The notes under the pieces were generated by a model, which did no database searches, was not told the origin of the DNA, and worked only from the letters and a program-made list of their open reading frames with translations. Below are positions 33,901-42,143 of a stretch of 64,000 bases of DNA, piece by piece. The translations under genes and the position numbers were made by a program. Source of the stretch: JANQOH01 sp965242575 (GTDB lineage Bacteria > Pseudomonadota > Alphaproteobacteria > UBA7887); NCBI GenBank assembly GCA_965242575.1, contig OZ251461.1, forward strand, positions 1,860,001 to 1,924,000, written 5' to 3'. Positions within the stretch are counted from its first letter, which is position 1, and the number at the start of each line of letters is the position of its first letter.

Positions 33901-34152
33901 CGAGGCGCCGGCTTCGCCCGGCGCAAAAAGGCGGAGCGGCGCCAGGTCGTCCGCTGCCGGCTGGAGAACGGCGGCGGCCCCTTGCCCGTGGCCCGCGAGG
34001 GCGGGCGCCGGGATTTTCTCCCCGCATCCGGCGCCGACGGGCCGGTCGAATCGAGCGGGGAATGGGCCTATGCTGCGCAGGGCGGCGCGGCGGCGATGCC
34101 GGAGCGCTGCGCCGGCATGACCGGGAAGCCGGTTGCGACGGTGAAGACTGCA
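33901..34152 (+). pseudogene. Decayed duplicate of the moeA 3' end fused to a piece of moaE
   Basis: The translated frame contains AGFARRKKAERRQVVRCRL, closely matching the MoeA C-terminus (AGFARRKKPGRREFVRCRL). GGGPLPVAREGGR and a YAAQGGAAA segment follow, matching YVAEGDAAQ. It then joins AMPERCAGMTGKPVATVKT, matching MoaE AMTLEHYPGMTEKQLAAVE. The moaD equivalent and the 5' half of moaE are missing between the two parts. Nucleotide identity to moeA is obvious from about 33904 onward. It cannot encode a working protein. Confidence 0.8.
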
Positions 34153-34187
34153 TGGCGGGCATGGCGGGCATGGCGGTGGGGCAGGCG

Positions 34188-34427
34188 ATGAGCTGGCACG
34201 AGCATATCCGCAGCAACCCGGAGATCCTGGCGGGGAAACCGGCGATTCGCGGTACTCGCCTGTCCGTCGAATTTTTGCTCGGCTTGATGGCGGAGGGGCA
34301 GAGCGAACGGGAGATTCTGGAGGGCTACCCGCAGCTGTCTCCTGGGGATATGCGCGCGCTATTCGCGTTCGCCGCCGAATGCATTGTCGACTTTCCCGCC
34401 CGCGTCGGTGACGGTCGGTCGGCATGA
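34188..34427 (+). CDS. DUF433 antitoxin-like protein without adjacent toxin
   Basis: 79 aa: HEHIRSNPEILAGKPAIRGTRLSVEFLLGLMAEG with EREILEGYPQLSPGDMRALFAFAAE is the DUF433 fold, a small helix-turn-helix protein usually paired with a DUF5615 PIN-like toxin. No DUF5615 gene follows; its stop overlaps the zorA start as ATGA. It may be an orphan left by deletion, or may have been recruited as the operon's regulator. The ATG was chosen before SWHEHI; tandem ATGGCGGGC units precede it. Confidence 0.8.
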   Translation: MSWHEHIRSNPEILAGKPAIRGTRLSVEFLLGLMAEGQSEREILEGYPQLSPGDMRALFAFAAECIVDFPARVGDGRSA

Positions 34428-35782
34428 ACGGCATCGTGGAATTGCTACGGAAAATATATTCGGCCATGACGTCGGATCCGACGTCCGTTACGTTCGCGTG
34501 CATCATTGCGGGAATTCTTGCTCTGTGCCTGTTTTACCGGCTGGTGAAATGGCCGGCCTCGTTCGGCGGGCTGGATCGATCCGGCCCGACGCTTCTGACC
34601 ACCGTCGGCGTCCTGGGCACGTTCACCGGAATTCTCATCGGCCTGCTCGATTTCGACGTACACGAAATCGACGATAGCGTACCCAGTCTGCTGGAGGGCT
34701 TGAAGATCGCCTTCATAAACAGCGTGCTCGGCATCGGCGCCGCTGTCTTCCTCAGGCTGATCCAATCCCTCGCCGCACGAACGCCGGCGCGGCGGTCGGC
34801 CGCCACCCCGGAGGATATTCTCGCCGCGTTGACATCGATCGACGCGCGAATAAAAGACGCTTCCGAATGGGAGCGCGGCGCGCTGGAGGCCGTTCGCGAA
34901 GCGATCTCCGCCGACGGGGATGGCAGCCTGCTTACGCAAATGCAGAAAATGCGGCAGGACTTCACGGACGGAAACCGCCAATTGGTCGATGAATTTCGTA
35001 ACTTCGCCAAATCCATGGCGGAGAATAACTCGGAGGCGTTGATCGAGGCGCTCGAAGGCGTCATTCGCGATTTCAATACGCGGATCAACGAGCAATTCGG
35101 CGAAAACTTCAAGCAGCTCAACGAGGCCGTCGCCGCCCTGCTGTCATGGCAGGAAAATTACAAGCGCCACATCGAACTTCTCGAAGCCCAATTCCAGGCC
35201 GCGTTGCAGGGAATTCAGAAGGCGGACGAATCCCTTCGCCAAATCGCCGATCGGACGGAGCGCATACCCGCGACGCTCGATCAGCTGGGCAAGGCCCTCG
35301 ATGTCCTCGACGCCGCCAACGACGCGCTGCGAAGTCACCTCGACGCCGTATCCGGCCTGAAGGATCGCGCCCTGGAGGCGTTCCCGACGATCGAGCAAAA
35401 TCTGAAGACGCTGACCGCCGAGTTTGGCGCCGCGGTCCACGAGGCTACGGCCGAATCCACCCAGGCGCTTCACGATCAACGCGAAGCCCAGCAGGAGCTG
35501 CAAAAAGGACTCGACGACGTCCAACGGCAATTCACCGCAGCGCAGGATCGCATCGCGGCGCAACTGGAGCAGGCGGCGGCGCGCGCTTCGGAGCGTCTGG
35601 TCGACAATTTCGGCAAATTCGACGAGGAGATGCAGAAGGAGTTGACTCGCTGCATTGAAACCCTGGGACGAAACCTGGGGGCGCTGTCGCAGAAATTCGC
35701 GGACGACTACCGGGCATGGTCGGATCACATCGACCAATTGGCGGCGACGGTCCGCCGGCTGACGGCGGCGGCGAGGCGTTAG
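34424..35782 (+). CDS. zorA: ZorA-like MotA/TolQ/ExbB-family membrane protein with long coiled-coil tail
   Basis: 452 aa. Three membrane helices are visible (about 22-40, 55-77 and 90-113). The conserved GVLGTFTGILIGLLDFDVHEI and LEGLKIAFINSVLGIGAAVFL blocks of the MotA/ExbB proton-channel family are present. About 330 residues of cytoplasmic coiled coil follow. In Zorya, ZorA pentamers surround a ZorB dimer, and the tail transmits the phage-entry signal to cytosolic effectors. ZorB and an HNH gene follow directly. Assignment rests on topology plus gene order. Confidence 0.8.
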   Translation: MNGIVELLRKIYSAMTSDPTSVTFACIIAGILALCLFYRLVKWPASFGGLDRSGPTLLTTVGVLGTFTGILIGLLDFDVHEIDDSVPSLLEGLKIAFINSVLGIGAAVFLRLIQSLAARTPARRSAATPEDILAALTSIDARIKDASEWERGALEAVREAISADGDGSLLTQMQKMRQDFTDGNRQLVDEFRNFAKSMAENNSEALIEALEGVIRDFNTRINEQFGENFKQLNEAVAALLSWQENYKRHIELLEAQFQAALQGIQKADESLRQIADRTERIPATLDQLGKALDVLDAANDALRSHLDAVSGLKDRALEAFPTIEQNLKTLTAEFGAAVHEATAESTQALHDQREAQQELQKGLDDVQRQFTAAQDRIAAQLEQAAARASERLVDNFGKFDEEMQKELTRCIETLGRNLGALSQKFADDYRAWSDHIDQLAATVRRLTAAARR

Positions 35783-35788
35783 CGAGCC

Positions 35789-36490
35789 ATGGATCACCTG
35801 TTCGGTCGACACTCCGGCGGCGACGACGAGCACTGGCTGTCCGTATCGGACATGATGGCCGGGCTGATGGTCATATTCCTGTTCATCGCGGTGACGTATA
35901 TTCGGCCGATAGTCGAGCTGCAAAGCGAAATTCGGGAGATCGTGCTGGCCTGGCAGGAGTCGGAGGTGAGAATACATGAGGCGCTCGCGGACGAGTTCGA
36001 GGAGGACCTGCCCCGTTGGCAAGCGGGGCTGGATCGCGATACCCTGTCGATCCGGTTCAACGCGCCGGAGGTGTTGTTCGATCCGGCCACCGCCGACCTG
36101 AAGCCGGAATTTCAGGAAATCCTTACCGATTTCATTCCGCGCTATTTTGCGGTTCTCAACCGGTTCGGGGACGGCATCGCCGAGATTCGCATCGAGGGAC
36201 ACACGTCGTCGGAATGGGAGGGGGCGCGGACGGAGGACGAAGCCTACTTCAGAAACATGGCATTGTCGCAAGCCCGCACTCGGGCGGTTCTGGAATATGC
36301 GTTCCAGTTGCCGGAGATCGAGTCGTCCGCGGGGTGGGCGCGCCGGCTGATCACCGCGAACGGCCTGTCGTCGAGCCAGCTGGTTTTGCGCGATGGCCGG
36401 GAGGACAAGGCCGCATCGCGGCGAGTCGAATTCAGGGTGGTGACGAAAACCAAAGAGAGGGTGGTGAACGTGTTGGAGACGCTGGAATGA
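35789..36490 (+). CDS. zorB: ZorB-like MotB/OmpA-domain protein
   Basis: 233 aa. A short cytoplasmic N-terminus leads into a single membrane helix SVSDMMAGLMVIFLFIAV. Asp21 in it is the expected proton-carrying aspartate of MotB-like stators. The periplasmic part is an OmpA-type peptidoglycan-binding domain: EVLFDPATADLKPEFQEIL, IRIEGHTSSEWEG, and MALSQARTRAVLEYAFQL. Starts 6 bp after zorA. Together they form the proton-driven membrane complex of Zorya. Confidence 0.82.
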   Translation: MDHLFGRHSGGDDEHWLSVSDMMAGLMVIFLFIAVTYIRPIVELQSEIREIVLAWQESEVRIHEALADEFEEDLPRWQAGLDRDTLSIRFNAPEVLFDPATADLKPEFQEILTDFIPRYFAVLNRFGDGIAEIRIEGHTSSEWEGARTEDEAYFRNMALSQARTRAVLEYAFQLPEIESSAGWARRLITANGLSSSQLVLRDGREDKAASRRVEFRVVTKTKERVVNVLETLE

Positions 36491-37284
36491 AATTGGCGCC
36501 GGATTTTTCGCCTTTGGAGGAGCTCGTGAGACAGGTCGGGGCGGCCCCGATTTCGTGGAATCCGCGCGCCGTCGATATGCCGCCGGTCGACGCCGATGTA
36601 AGGATTTCCGAGATCGAACCCCGGCACGGCGGGCTGTTGACGTATGGGGGACAGCAAATTGTTCTATACATCAAGGACGGATTTAAGGACCGGGACACGC
36701 TGCTTCACCGCCCGGAGGAGGCCCAGCGATTCCATATCGCGGAATGCAAGACCATAGAGGAAATGCGCGCCGGTCGCCGGTTCGATCGATACGTTGCGAC
36801 GAACAGGAAGGACGGAAAATTTCGCGTTCACGTCATGGAGGACCGCCGGGAAGTCGAGGCGGCCTTGCGCGTCTGCAAAAACTGCCTGAGGCATGTCGAT
36901 TGGCCCGGCGGGTGGGAGGAATTCTCTTTGGAGGAATTTCTTTCGGAGCATTCGTGTTTCTTCCATTCCATCCCGCGCTACACCGATGAATCGGCGCCGC
37001 CCGCGGGTTATGCGATAGGATGGGGCTACATGGCGAGGAGGGTCAAGGCGCGGGCGGGTTGGCGTTGCCAGGGGTGCGGCGTCGATTGTTCCGGAGCGGC
37101 GGACCGGCAGCTTCTGCACGCGCATCACAAGGACGGTGTTAAGCGGCACAACCATGAGGACAACCTCGCCGTGCTGTGCACGGATTGCCACTCCCGTCAA
37201 CCGAAACACGAGCATATGAATCCGGATCGCCGGCAATTGCGGCGCATCGACGAATTGCGGCGGCAACAGGGGCCGGCGCGGTAG
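36487..37284 (+). CDS. HNH endonuclease, probable ZorE-type effector
   Basis: 265 aa. The C-terminal HNH domain has zinc pairs CQGC and CTDC around LLHAHHKDGVKRHNHEDNLAVLC, so the HH, N and H residues are present. The N-terminal 150 residues include RFHIAECKTIEEMRAGRRFDRY and VCKNCLRHVDW, a conserved domain of other HNH proteins of unknown function. The start overlaps the zorB stop as ATGA. Type II Zorya consists of ZorA, ZorB and an HNH protein ZorE, so this fits, but I could not compare the N-terminal domain with a known ZorE. Confidence 0.75.
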   Translation: MKLAPDFSPLEELVRQVGAAPISWNPRAVDMPPVDADVRISEIEPRHGGLLTYGGQQIVLYIKDGFKDRDTLLHRPEEAQRFHIAECKTIEEMRAGRRFDRYVATNRKDGKFRVHVMEDRREVEAALRVCKNCLRHVDWPGGWEEFSLEEFLSEHSCFFHSIPRYTDESAPPAGYAIGWGYMARRVKARAGWRCQGCGVDCSGAADRQLLHAHHKDGVKRHNHEDNLAVLCTDCHSRQPKHEHMNPDRRQLRRIDELRRQQGPAR

Positions 37285-37352
37285 GGGGCGGGCGATTCCG
37301 CAAATTCGGCGCGCATTGCACGGCCCGCGGCGGGGCCGCCGCGGCGCCTCCG

Positions 37353-40127
37353 TCAATGCGCCTCCTCCCACGTCGCGCCGACTCCCGTGTCCACCACCAC
37401 CGGAACCGCCAGCTGCAACGCCGGCAGCGTCGCCTCCTCCATCACCCGGCGCACCAGCGCGGCGGTCGCGTCGAGCTCGTCCTCCGGGACCTCGAACAGC
37501 AACTCGTCATGCACCTGCAACAGCATGCGCGCGCCGAGGCCGGCGGCGTCGAGGGCGGGCTGCATGCGGATCATCGCCCGCTTCACGATGTCCGCCGCCG
37601 AACCCTGCAACGGCGCGTTGATCGCCTGGCGTTCGGCGAAACCGCGGCGGGCGGGGTTGCGGTCGGCGATCCCCGTCACGTGGCAGCGGCGCCCGAACAG
37701 CGTCTCGACGTAGCCGCGCTCGCGCGCGAACGCCTTGGTGCCGGCCATGTATTCGCGAATGCCGGGGTAGCGCGCGAAGTAGGCGTCTATGTAGGACTGC
37801 GCCTCGCCGCGCGCGATGCGCAGCTGGCGCGCCAGCCCGAACGCGCTGATGCCGTAGATGATGCCGAAATTGATCGCCTTCGCGCGGCGGCGCAACAGCG
37901 GATCCATCCCCTCCGCCGGCGCGCCGAACACCTGCGCCGCGGTCGCCGCGTGGATGTCCGCTCCGCCGCGGAAGGCGTCGCGCAGCGGCGCGATGCCGGC
38001 GGTGTGCGCCAGCAGGCGCAATTCGATTTGCGAATAATCGGCGCTCATCAGGCGGAACCCGTCCTCGGCCACGAAGGCGCGGCGGATCCACCGTCCCTCT
38101 TCGGTGCGGACGGGAATGTTCTGCAAGTTCGGGTCGGTCGAGCTCAGGCGCCCCGTCGCCGCGCCGGCCATGGAATAGGAGGTGTGCACCCGGCCCGTCG
38201 CCGGGTCGATGCGCTCCGCCAGCGCGTCGGAATAGGTGCTCTTGAGCTTGGCGATGCGCCGCCAGTCCAGCACCCGCGCCGGCAGGTCGTGGCCCTGCGC
38301 CGCCAGCGTCTCCAATATGTCGGCGCCGGTGGCGTAGGCGCCGGATTTGCCCTTCTTCCCGCCCTCCAGCCCCATTTCGTCGAACAGCACCTCCCCCAGC
38401 TGTTTCGGCGAGCCGATGGCGAAGGGGCGCCCGGCGAGGGCGTGGATCTCCGCCTCCAGCGTCGCCAGGCGGCCGGCGAAGTCGCGCGACAGTCGCGCCA
38501 GCGCCGCGCGGTCGAGGGCGATTCCGCGCCGCTCCATCGCCACCAGCACCGGCGCCAGCGGGCGCTCCAGCGTTTCGTACACCGTCGTCACCCGCTCGCG
38601 GACCAGCCGCGGCTTCAACGCCCGGTCGAGCCGGAGCGTGATGTCGGCGTCCTCCGCCGCGTAGTCGCGCGCGCGGTCGAGCGGAACCCGGTCGAAAGAA
38701 ATCTGCGCCTTGCCGGAGCCGATGACGGATTTGATCGGGATCGGCGTAATCCCGAGATGCCGTTCGGCGAGTTCGTCCATGCCGTGGCCGTGGCGCCCGG
38801 CGTCAAGCACGAACGACATCAACATGGTGTCGTCGACCGGCGCCAGGGCGATCCCGTGGCGGGCGAGGACCAGCATGTCGTATTTGACGTTCTGCCCCAC
38901 CTTCATCGTCGCCGGGTCCTCGAGCAGCGGCTTGAGGGCGGCCAGCGCCGCTTCGCGCGGGATCTGCGCCCCCACCTCGCCCGCGAGCTCGCCTTCGGGC
39001 GGGCGGTGGGCCAGCGGGACGTAACACGCCTCGCCGGGCCGGACCGACAGCGACACCCCCACCAGTTCGGCGCGCATGGCGTCGAGGCCCGTGGTCTCGG
39101 TGTCGACGGCGACGCGCCCCGCCTCCCCGGCCCGCGCGATCCACTCCTCCAGCTCGCCGAGCGCGCGGACCAGCGTATAGCTCCGCTCCGCCGGCGCGTC
39201 CGCGTCCGCCGCCGCGGCGGGCGCCGCGGGCGCCGCGGGCGCCGCGGGCCAGGCGTATTCGACGCGGACCCGCGCCAGCAGCGAGCGGAACTCGTTGGCC
39301 TCCAGGAACGCCTCCAGCGGCGCCTGCTCCGGCGCGAGCGGCGCGAAATCCTCCAGCGCCTCGGCGACGGGCGCGTCGTCGCGGAGCGTGACCAGCCGGC
39401 GGCTCACGCGGGCGAGCTCGGCGTGGGCGATCAGGTTCTCGCGCCGCTTCGTCTGCGGGACCTCCCCGGCGCGGGCGAGCAGCGCGTCCAGGTCGCCGTA
39501 GGTCTCGATGAGCCGCGCCGCGGTCTTGACGCCGATACCGGGAACGCCGGGGACGTTGTCGGTCGAATCGCCGGCCAGCGCCTGGACGTCGATGACCTTG
39601 TCCGGGGGAACGCCGAATTTGGCGGCGACCTCGGCGGGGCCGATCTCCTTCATCCGCATGGGGTCGAGCATCGTCACCCCGCCGCCCACCAGCTGCATCA
39701 GGTCCTTGTCGCTGGAGACGACGGTCACGCGCCAGCCGGCCGCCGCCGCGCGCCGCGCATAGGTCGCGATCAGGTCGTCGGCCTCGAAGCCGGGGAGTTC
39801 GATCGCCGGCAGCCCGAACGCGCGCGTCGCGTCGCGGACCAGCGGGAATTGCGGAACCAGCGCCTCCGGCGGGTCGGGCCGGTTCGCCTTGTAGGCGGGA
39901 TAGATGTCGTTGCGGAAGGTGGCGCGCGCGGTGTCGAACAGCACGGCGATGGCGTCGCGCCGCCGCGCCCGCGCCAGTTTGTAGATCATGTTGCAGAAGC
40001 CGAGCACGGCGTTGGTCGGCGTCCCGTCGCTCCGGCTCAGCGGCGGCAGGCCGTGGAAGGCGCGGAATACGAAGCCCGACCCGTCGATCAGGCAGACGCG
40101 GCGTTCGCCCCCGGCGTCCTCGTCCAT
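37353..40127 (-). CDS. polA: DNA polymerase I
   Basis: 924 aa with all three domains. The 5'-3' exonuclease starts VCLIDGSGFVFRAFHGL and has helix-3-turn-helix GVPGIGVKTAARLIE. The 3'-5' exonuclease is intact, with VAVDTETTGL. The polymerase shows SADYSQIELRLLAHTAG and LQVHDELLFEVPEDE. It fills gaps in repair and removes primers. Transcribed toward the Zorya-like genes, with 68 bp between the convergent stops. Confidence 0.96.
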   Translation of the reverse strand: MDEDAGGERRVCLIDGSGFVFRAFHGLPPLSRSDGTPTNAVLGFCNMIYKLARARRRDAIAVLFDTARATFRNDIYPAYKANRPDPPEALVPQFPLVRDATRAFGLPAIELPGFEADDLIATYARRAAAAGWRVTVVSSDKDLMQLVGGGVTMLDPMRMKEIGPAEVAAKFGVPPDKVIDVQALAGDSTDNVPGVPGIGVKTAARLIETYGDLDALLARAGEVPQTKRRENLIAHAELARVSRRLVTLRDDAPVAEALEDFAPLAPEQAPLEAFLEANEFRSLLARVRVEYAWPAAPAAPAAPAAAADADAPAERSYTLVRALGELEEWIARAGEAGRVAVDTETTGLDAMRAELVGVSLSVRPGEACYVPLAHRPPEGELAGEVGAQIPREAALAALKPLLEDPATMKVGQNVKYDMLVLARHGIALAPVDDTMLMSFVLDAGRHGHGMDELAERHLGITPIPIKSVIGSGKAQISFDRVPLDRARDYAAEDADITLRLDRALKPRLVRERVTTVYETLERPLAPVLVAMERRGIALDRAALARLSRDFAGRLATLEAEIHALAGRPFAIGSPKQLGEVLFDEMGLEGGKKGKSGAYATGADILETLAAQGHDLPARVLDWRRIAKLKSTYSDALAERIDPATGRVHTSYSMAGAATGRLSSTDPNLQNIPVRTEEGRWIRRAFVAEDGFRLMSADYSQIELRLLAHTAGIAPLRDAFRGGADIHAATAAQVFGAPAEGMDPLLRRRAKAINFGIIYGISAFGLARQLRIARGEAQSYIDAYFARYPGIREYMAGTKAFARERGYVETLFGRRCHVTGIADRNPARRGFAERQAINAPLQGSAADIVKRAMIRMQPALDAAGLGARMLLQVHDELLFEVPEDELDATAALVRRVMEEATLPALQLAVPVVVDTGVGATWEEAH

Positions 40128-40446
40128 CGTCCGCTCCCCCCGCGCGCAACGCCCGCGGCGGATGTTCTATGCCCCGCCGCGCCCGCCCGGCAAGCGGCGC
40201 GCGAAAATTGCGGCGCGGCGGAGAGTCTTGCGGTAGAATGCGCCGAAAGTCCGGCCGGAGGAGCTCGATGACCGCCAGATTCGACGCGCGCGCCGCCATA
40301 GCCGCGTAGCCCACATTTCTCGCGGTTCCCGGGTGCGCCGGCGTCTCGCCGGCATCTTCTTTTGAATATGCTTCGCATATTGGCCGGCGAGACGCCGGGG
40401 CGCCCGGGAACCCTTCGCCGAACCGGCCGCGAGGGCGGTATGAAAA
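40128..40446. other. polA-MFS intergenic region with a 13-codon ORF and a hairpin repeat
   Basis: A good ribosome site (GGAGGAG) precedes an ATG at 40268 that encodes only MTARFDARAAIAA before TAG at 40307. This looks like the stump of a lost gene or a leader. A TAGAAT element near 40234 could be a -10 box. The full hairpin repeat copy 2 begins 15 bp after the short ORF. Nothing else is recognised. Confidence 0.45.
40324..40412. repeat. Dispersed hairpin repeat, full copy 2
   Basis: An inverted repeat with outer arms GGTTCCCGGG/CCCGGGAACC, middle arms GCCGGCGTCTCGCCGGC/GCCGGCGAGACGCCGG and a central AATATGC-TTC-GCATATT stem. Arm order and central TTC loop match the copy after glnD, while the outer 10 bp differ, so the outer arms covary. 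Confidence 0.75.
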
Positions 40447-41634
40447 ATGCGGGCTAGCCTCGTCGCCGGGCGGTCGCCGCTGCCGGTGACGTGGCGGCTC
40501 GCGGCGTTCTACGCGGCGGTGTTCCTCGTCGTCGGGCTGTTCATGCCCTACTGGCCGCCGTGGCTCGAATCGCGCGGCCTCGACGCCGCCGAAATCGGAA
40601 TCGTCCTGGCGCTGACGACCTGGGCCAAGGTCGCCGCGACCCCCATCGCCGCCGGAATCGCCGACCGCATGGGCCGCCGCCGCCCGGTCATGCTCGCGCT
40701 CGCCTGCTGCGCCGCGGCGGCGTTCTGCCTCTACGCCGCCGCCGACGGCTTCGCCATGCTGGCGCTCGCGGCGCTGGCGCTCGGCCTGTGCTTCCCGCCG
40801 CTGCTGCCGCTGGGCGAGAACCTGACGGTGCTGGCGGCGCGCGTCCGCCGCTTCGATTACGGGCGGGTGCGGCTATGGGGGTCGCTCGCCTTCATCGCCG
40901 GGGCGTGGGGCGGCGGCGCGCTGATGGGCGGCGACGCGCGGCTGGCGCCGGCGCTGGTGATCGCCGCCGCGGTCCTCGCGGCGCTCGCCTGCGCCGCCCT
41001 GCCCGACGTCCGCGCGCCGCGCGCCGCGGGCTCGTTATCCGGCGTCGGCGCGCTGCTGCGCGACCCCGCCTTCGCCGCGTTCCTCGCCGTCGCCGGACTG
41101 ATCCAGTGCAGCCACGCCGCCTATTACGGCTTCGCCACCCTGCACTGGCGCGCGGCGGGAGTGGCGCCCGCCGTCATCGGCGCGCTGTGGGCGGAGGCGG
41201 TCGCGGCGGAGGTCGTCCTGTTCGCCTTTTCGGACCGCCTGTTGCGGCGTTTCGCGGTCGCGCCGCTGCTCGCCGCCGCGGCGGGCGCCGGGGCGCTGCG
41301 CTGGCTCGTCATCGGCGCCACCGCCGACGTCGCGGCGCTCGCCGCGGCGCAGGCGCTGCATGCCGTGAGTTTCGGCGCCGCGCATCTCGCCGCCATGCGC
41401 TTCATCCAGCGCGCCGTCCCGCCGGAGCGGTCGGCGACCGCGCAGGGCCTGTATTCCGCCGTCGCGATGGGCGCGGGCATGGCGCTGGCGACGATGGCGG
41501 CGGGCGCGCTCTACGACTCCGCCCCGGCCCGCGCCTTCCAGGCGATGGCGGCGATGTGCGCCCTCGGCGGCGCCGGCGCGCTGGCGCTGGCGCGCCCGGC
41601 GCGGCGCGTCACCCCGGCTTCGCGCGCCTTATGA
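40447..41634 (+). CDS. MFS transporter (HcaT-like / MFS_1-like)
   Basis: 395 aa with about 12 membrane helices. VGLFMPYWPPWLESRGLDAAEIG and PIAAGIADRMGRRRPVML (the loop 2-3 MFS signature) place it in the LacY/HcaT-like branch that includes 3-phenylpropionate transporter-like proteins. RFDYGRVRLWGSLAFI is another hallmark. The substrate is unknown. Its last 26 bp overlap the 3' end of the small zinc-finger gene on the other strand. Confidence 0.86.
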   Translation: MRASLVAGRSPLPVTWRLAAFYAAVFLVVGLFMPYWPPWLESRGLDAAEIGIVLALTTWAKVAATPIAAGIADRMGRRRPVMLALACCAAAAFCLYAAADGFAMLALAALALGLCFPPLLPLGENLTVLAARVRRFDYGRVRLWGSLAFIAGAWGGGALMGGDARLAPALVIAAAVLAALACAALPDVRAPRAAGSLSGVGALLRDPAFAAFLAVAGLIQCSHAAYYGFATLHWRAAGVAPAVIGALWAEAVAAEVVLFAFSDRLLRRFAVAPLLAAAAGAGALRWLVIGATADVAALAAAQALHAVSFGAAHLAAMRFIQRAVPPERSATAQGLYSAVAMGAGMALATMAAGALYDSAPARAFQAMAAMCALGGAGALALARPARRVTPASRAL

Positions 41635-41770
41635 AGCGGCGGCCGCAATAGGGGCAGTCGACTCCGTCCGGCCCGATGTGCAGGAACACACGCGGATGGC
41701 CGAGCGCGCCCCCGCCGCCGTCGCAGGCGACGCGCTCCTCGTCCACCGTCACGATCTCGGGAGGCTCCAT
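41609..41770 (-). CDS. Zinc-finger domain protein (NDUFS6/zf-CHCC-like)
   Basis: 53 aa. MEPPEIVTVDEERVACDGGG then GHPRVFLHIGPDGVDCPYCG and RRFIR form the Cys-His-Cys-Cys site of the zf-CHCC family. This is the bacterial counterpart of the mitochondrial complex I subunit NDUFS6, common in alphaproteobacteria. It probably binds one zinc; its role in the bacterial complex is not certain. Other in-frame starts upstream give an Arg/Ser-rich leader without family similarity. Confidence 0.85.
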   Translation of the reverse strand: MEPPEIVTVDEERVACDGGGGALGHPRVFLHIGPDGVDCPYCGRRFIRRAKPG

Positions 41771-42143
41771 GACCGGCAAGATAGCGAAAGCCCCGCGCAG
41801 GTGGAGTCCGCTGGCGCCGGTCCTGCTCGCCGCCGCGCTCGCGCAGGCCGGCGGCGCGGCGGAGCGCGACGCGGTCGCCGCGGCGGCCGCGCGCCTCGGC
41901 TGCGAGCCCGCGCGCCTCGTCCGCCTCTCCCTCCCGCACGAGGGCGTGTGGGAGGCGCACTGCCGCGACTCGCGCATCGTCTGGCTGCACCGCGTCGACG
42001 GCCGCTGGACCGTCAAGCCCATCGGTCGACGTCAGAGCGCGAGGCGGCGCAGGCGCAGCGCGTTGCCGATCACCGAGACCGAACTGAGGCTCATCGCCGC
42101 CGCCGCGATCATGGGGTCGAGCAGAACGCCGAACGCCGGGTAG
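41769..42143 (+). CDS. Small exported hypothetical protein
   Basis: 124 aa. A signal-peptide-like start (MTGKIAKAPRRWSPLAPVLLAAALAQAGGA) is followed by a short domain with LGCEPARLVRLSLPHEGVW and CRDSRIVWLHRVDGRWTVKPI. The last 37 codons overlap the copper ATPase gene on the other strand and look like its shadow, so the true 3' end may be a frameshift victim. I do not recognise a family. Confidence 0.4.
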   Translation: MTGKIAKAPRRWSPLAPVLLAAALAQAGGAAERDAVAAAAARLGCEPARLVRLSLPHEGVWEAHCRDSRIVWLHRVDGRWTVKPIGRRQSARRRRRSALPITETELRLIAAAAIMGSSRTPNAG

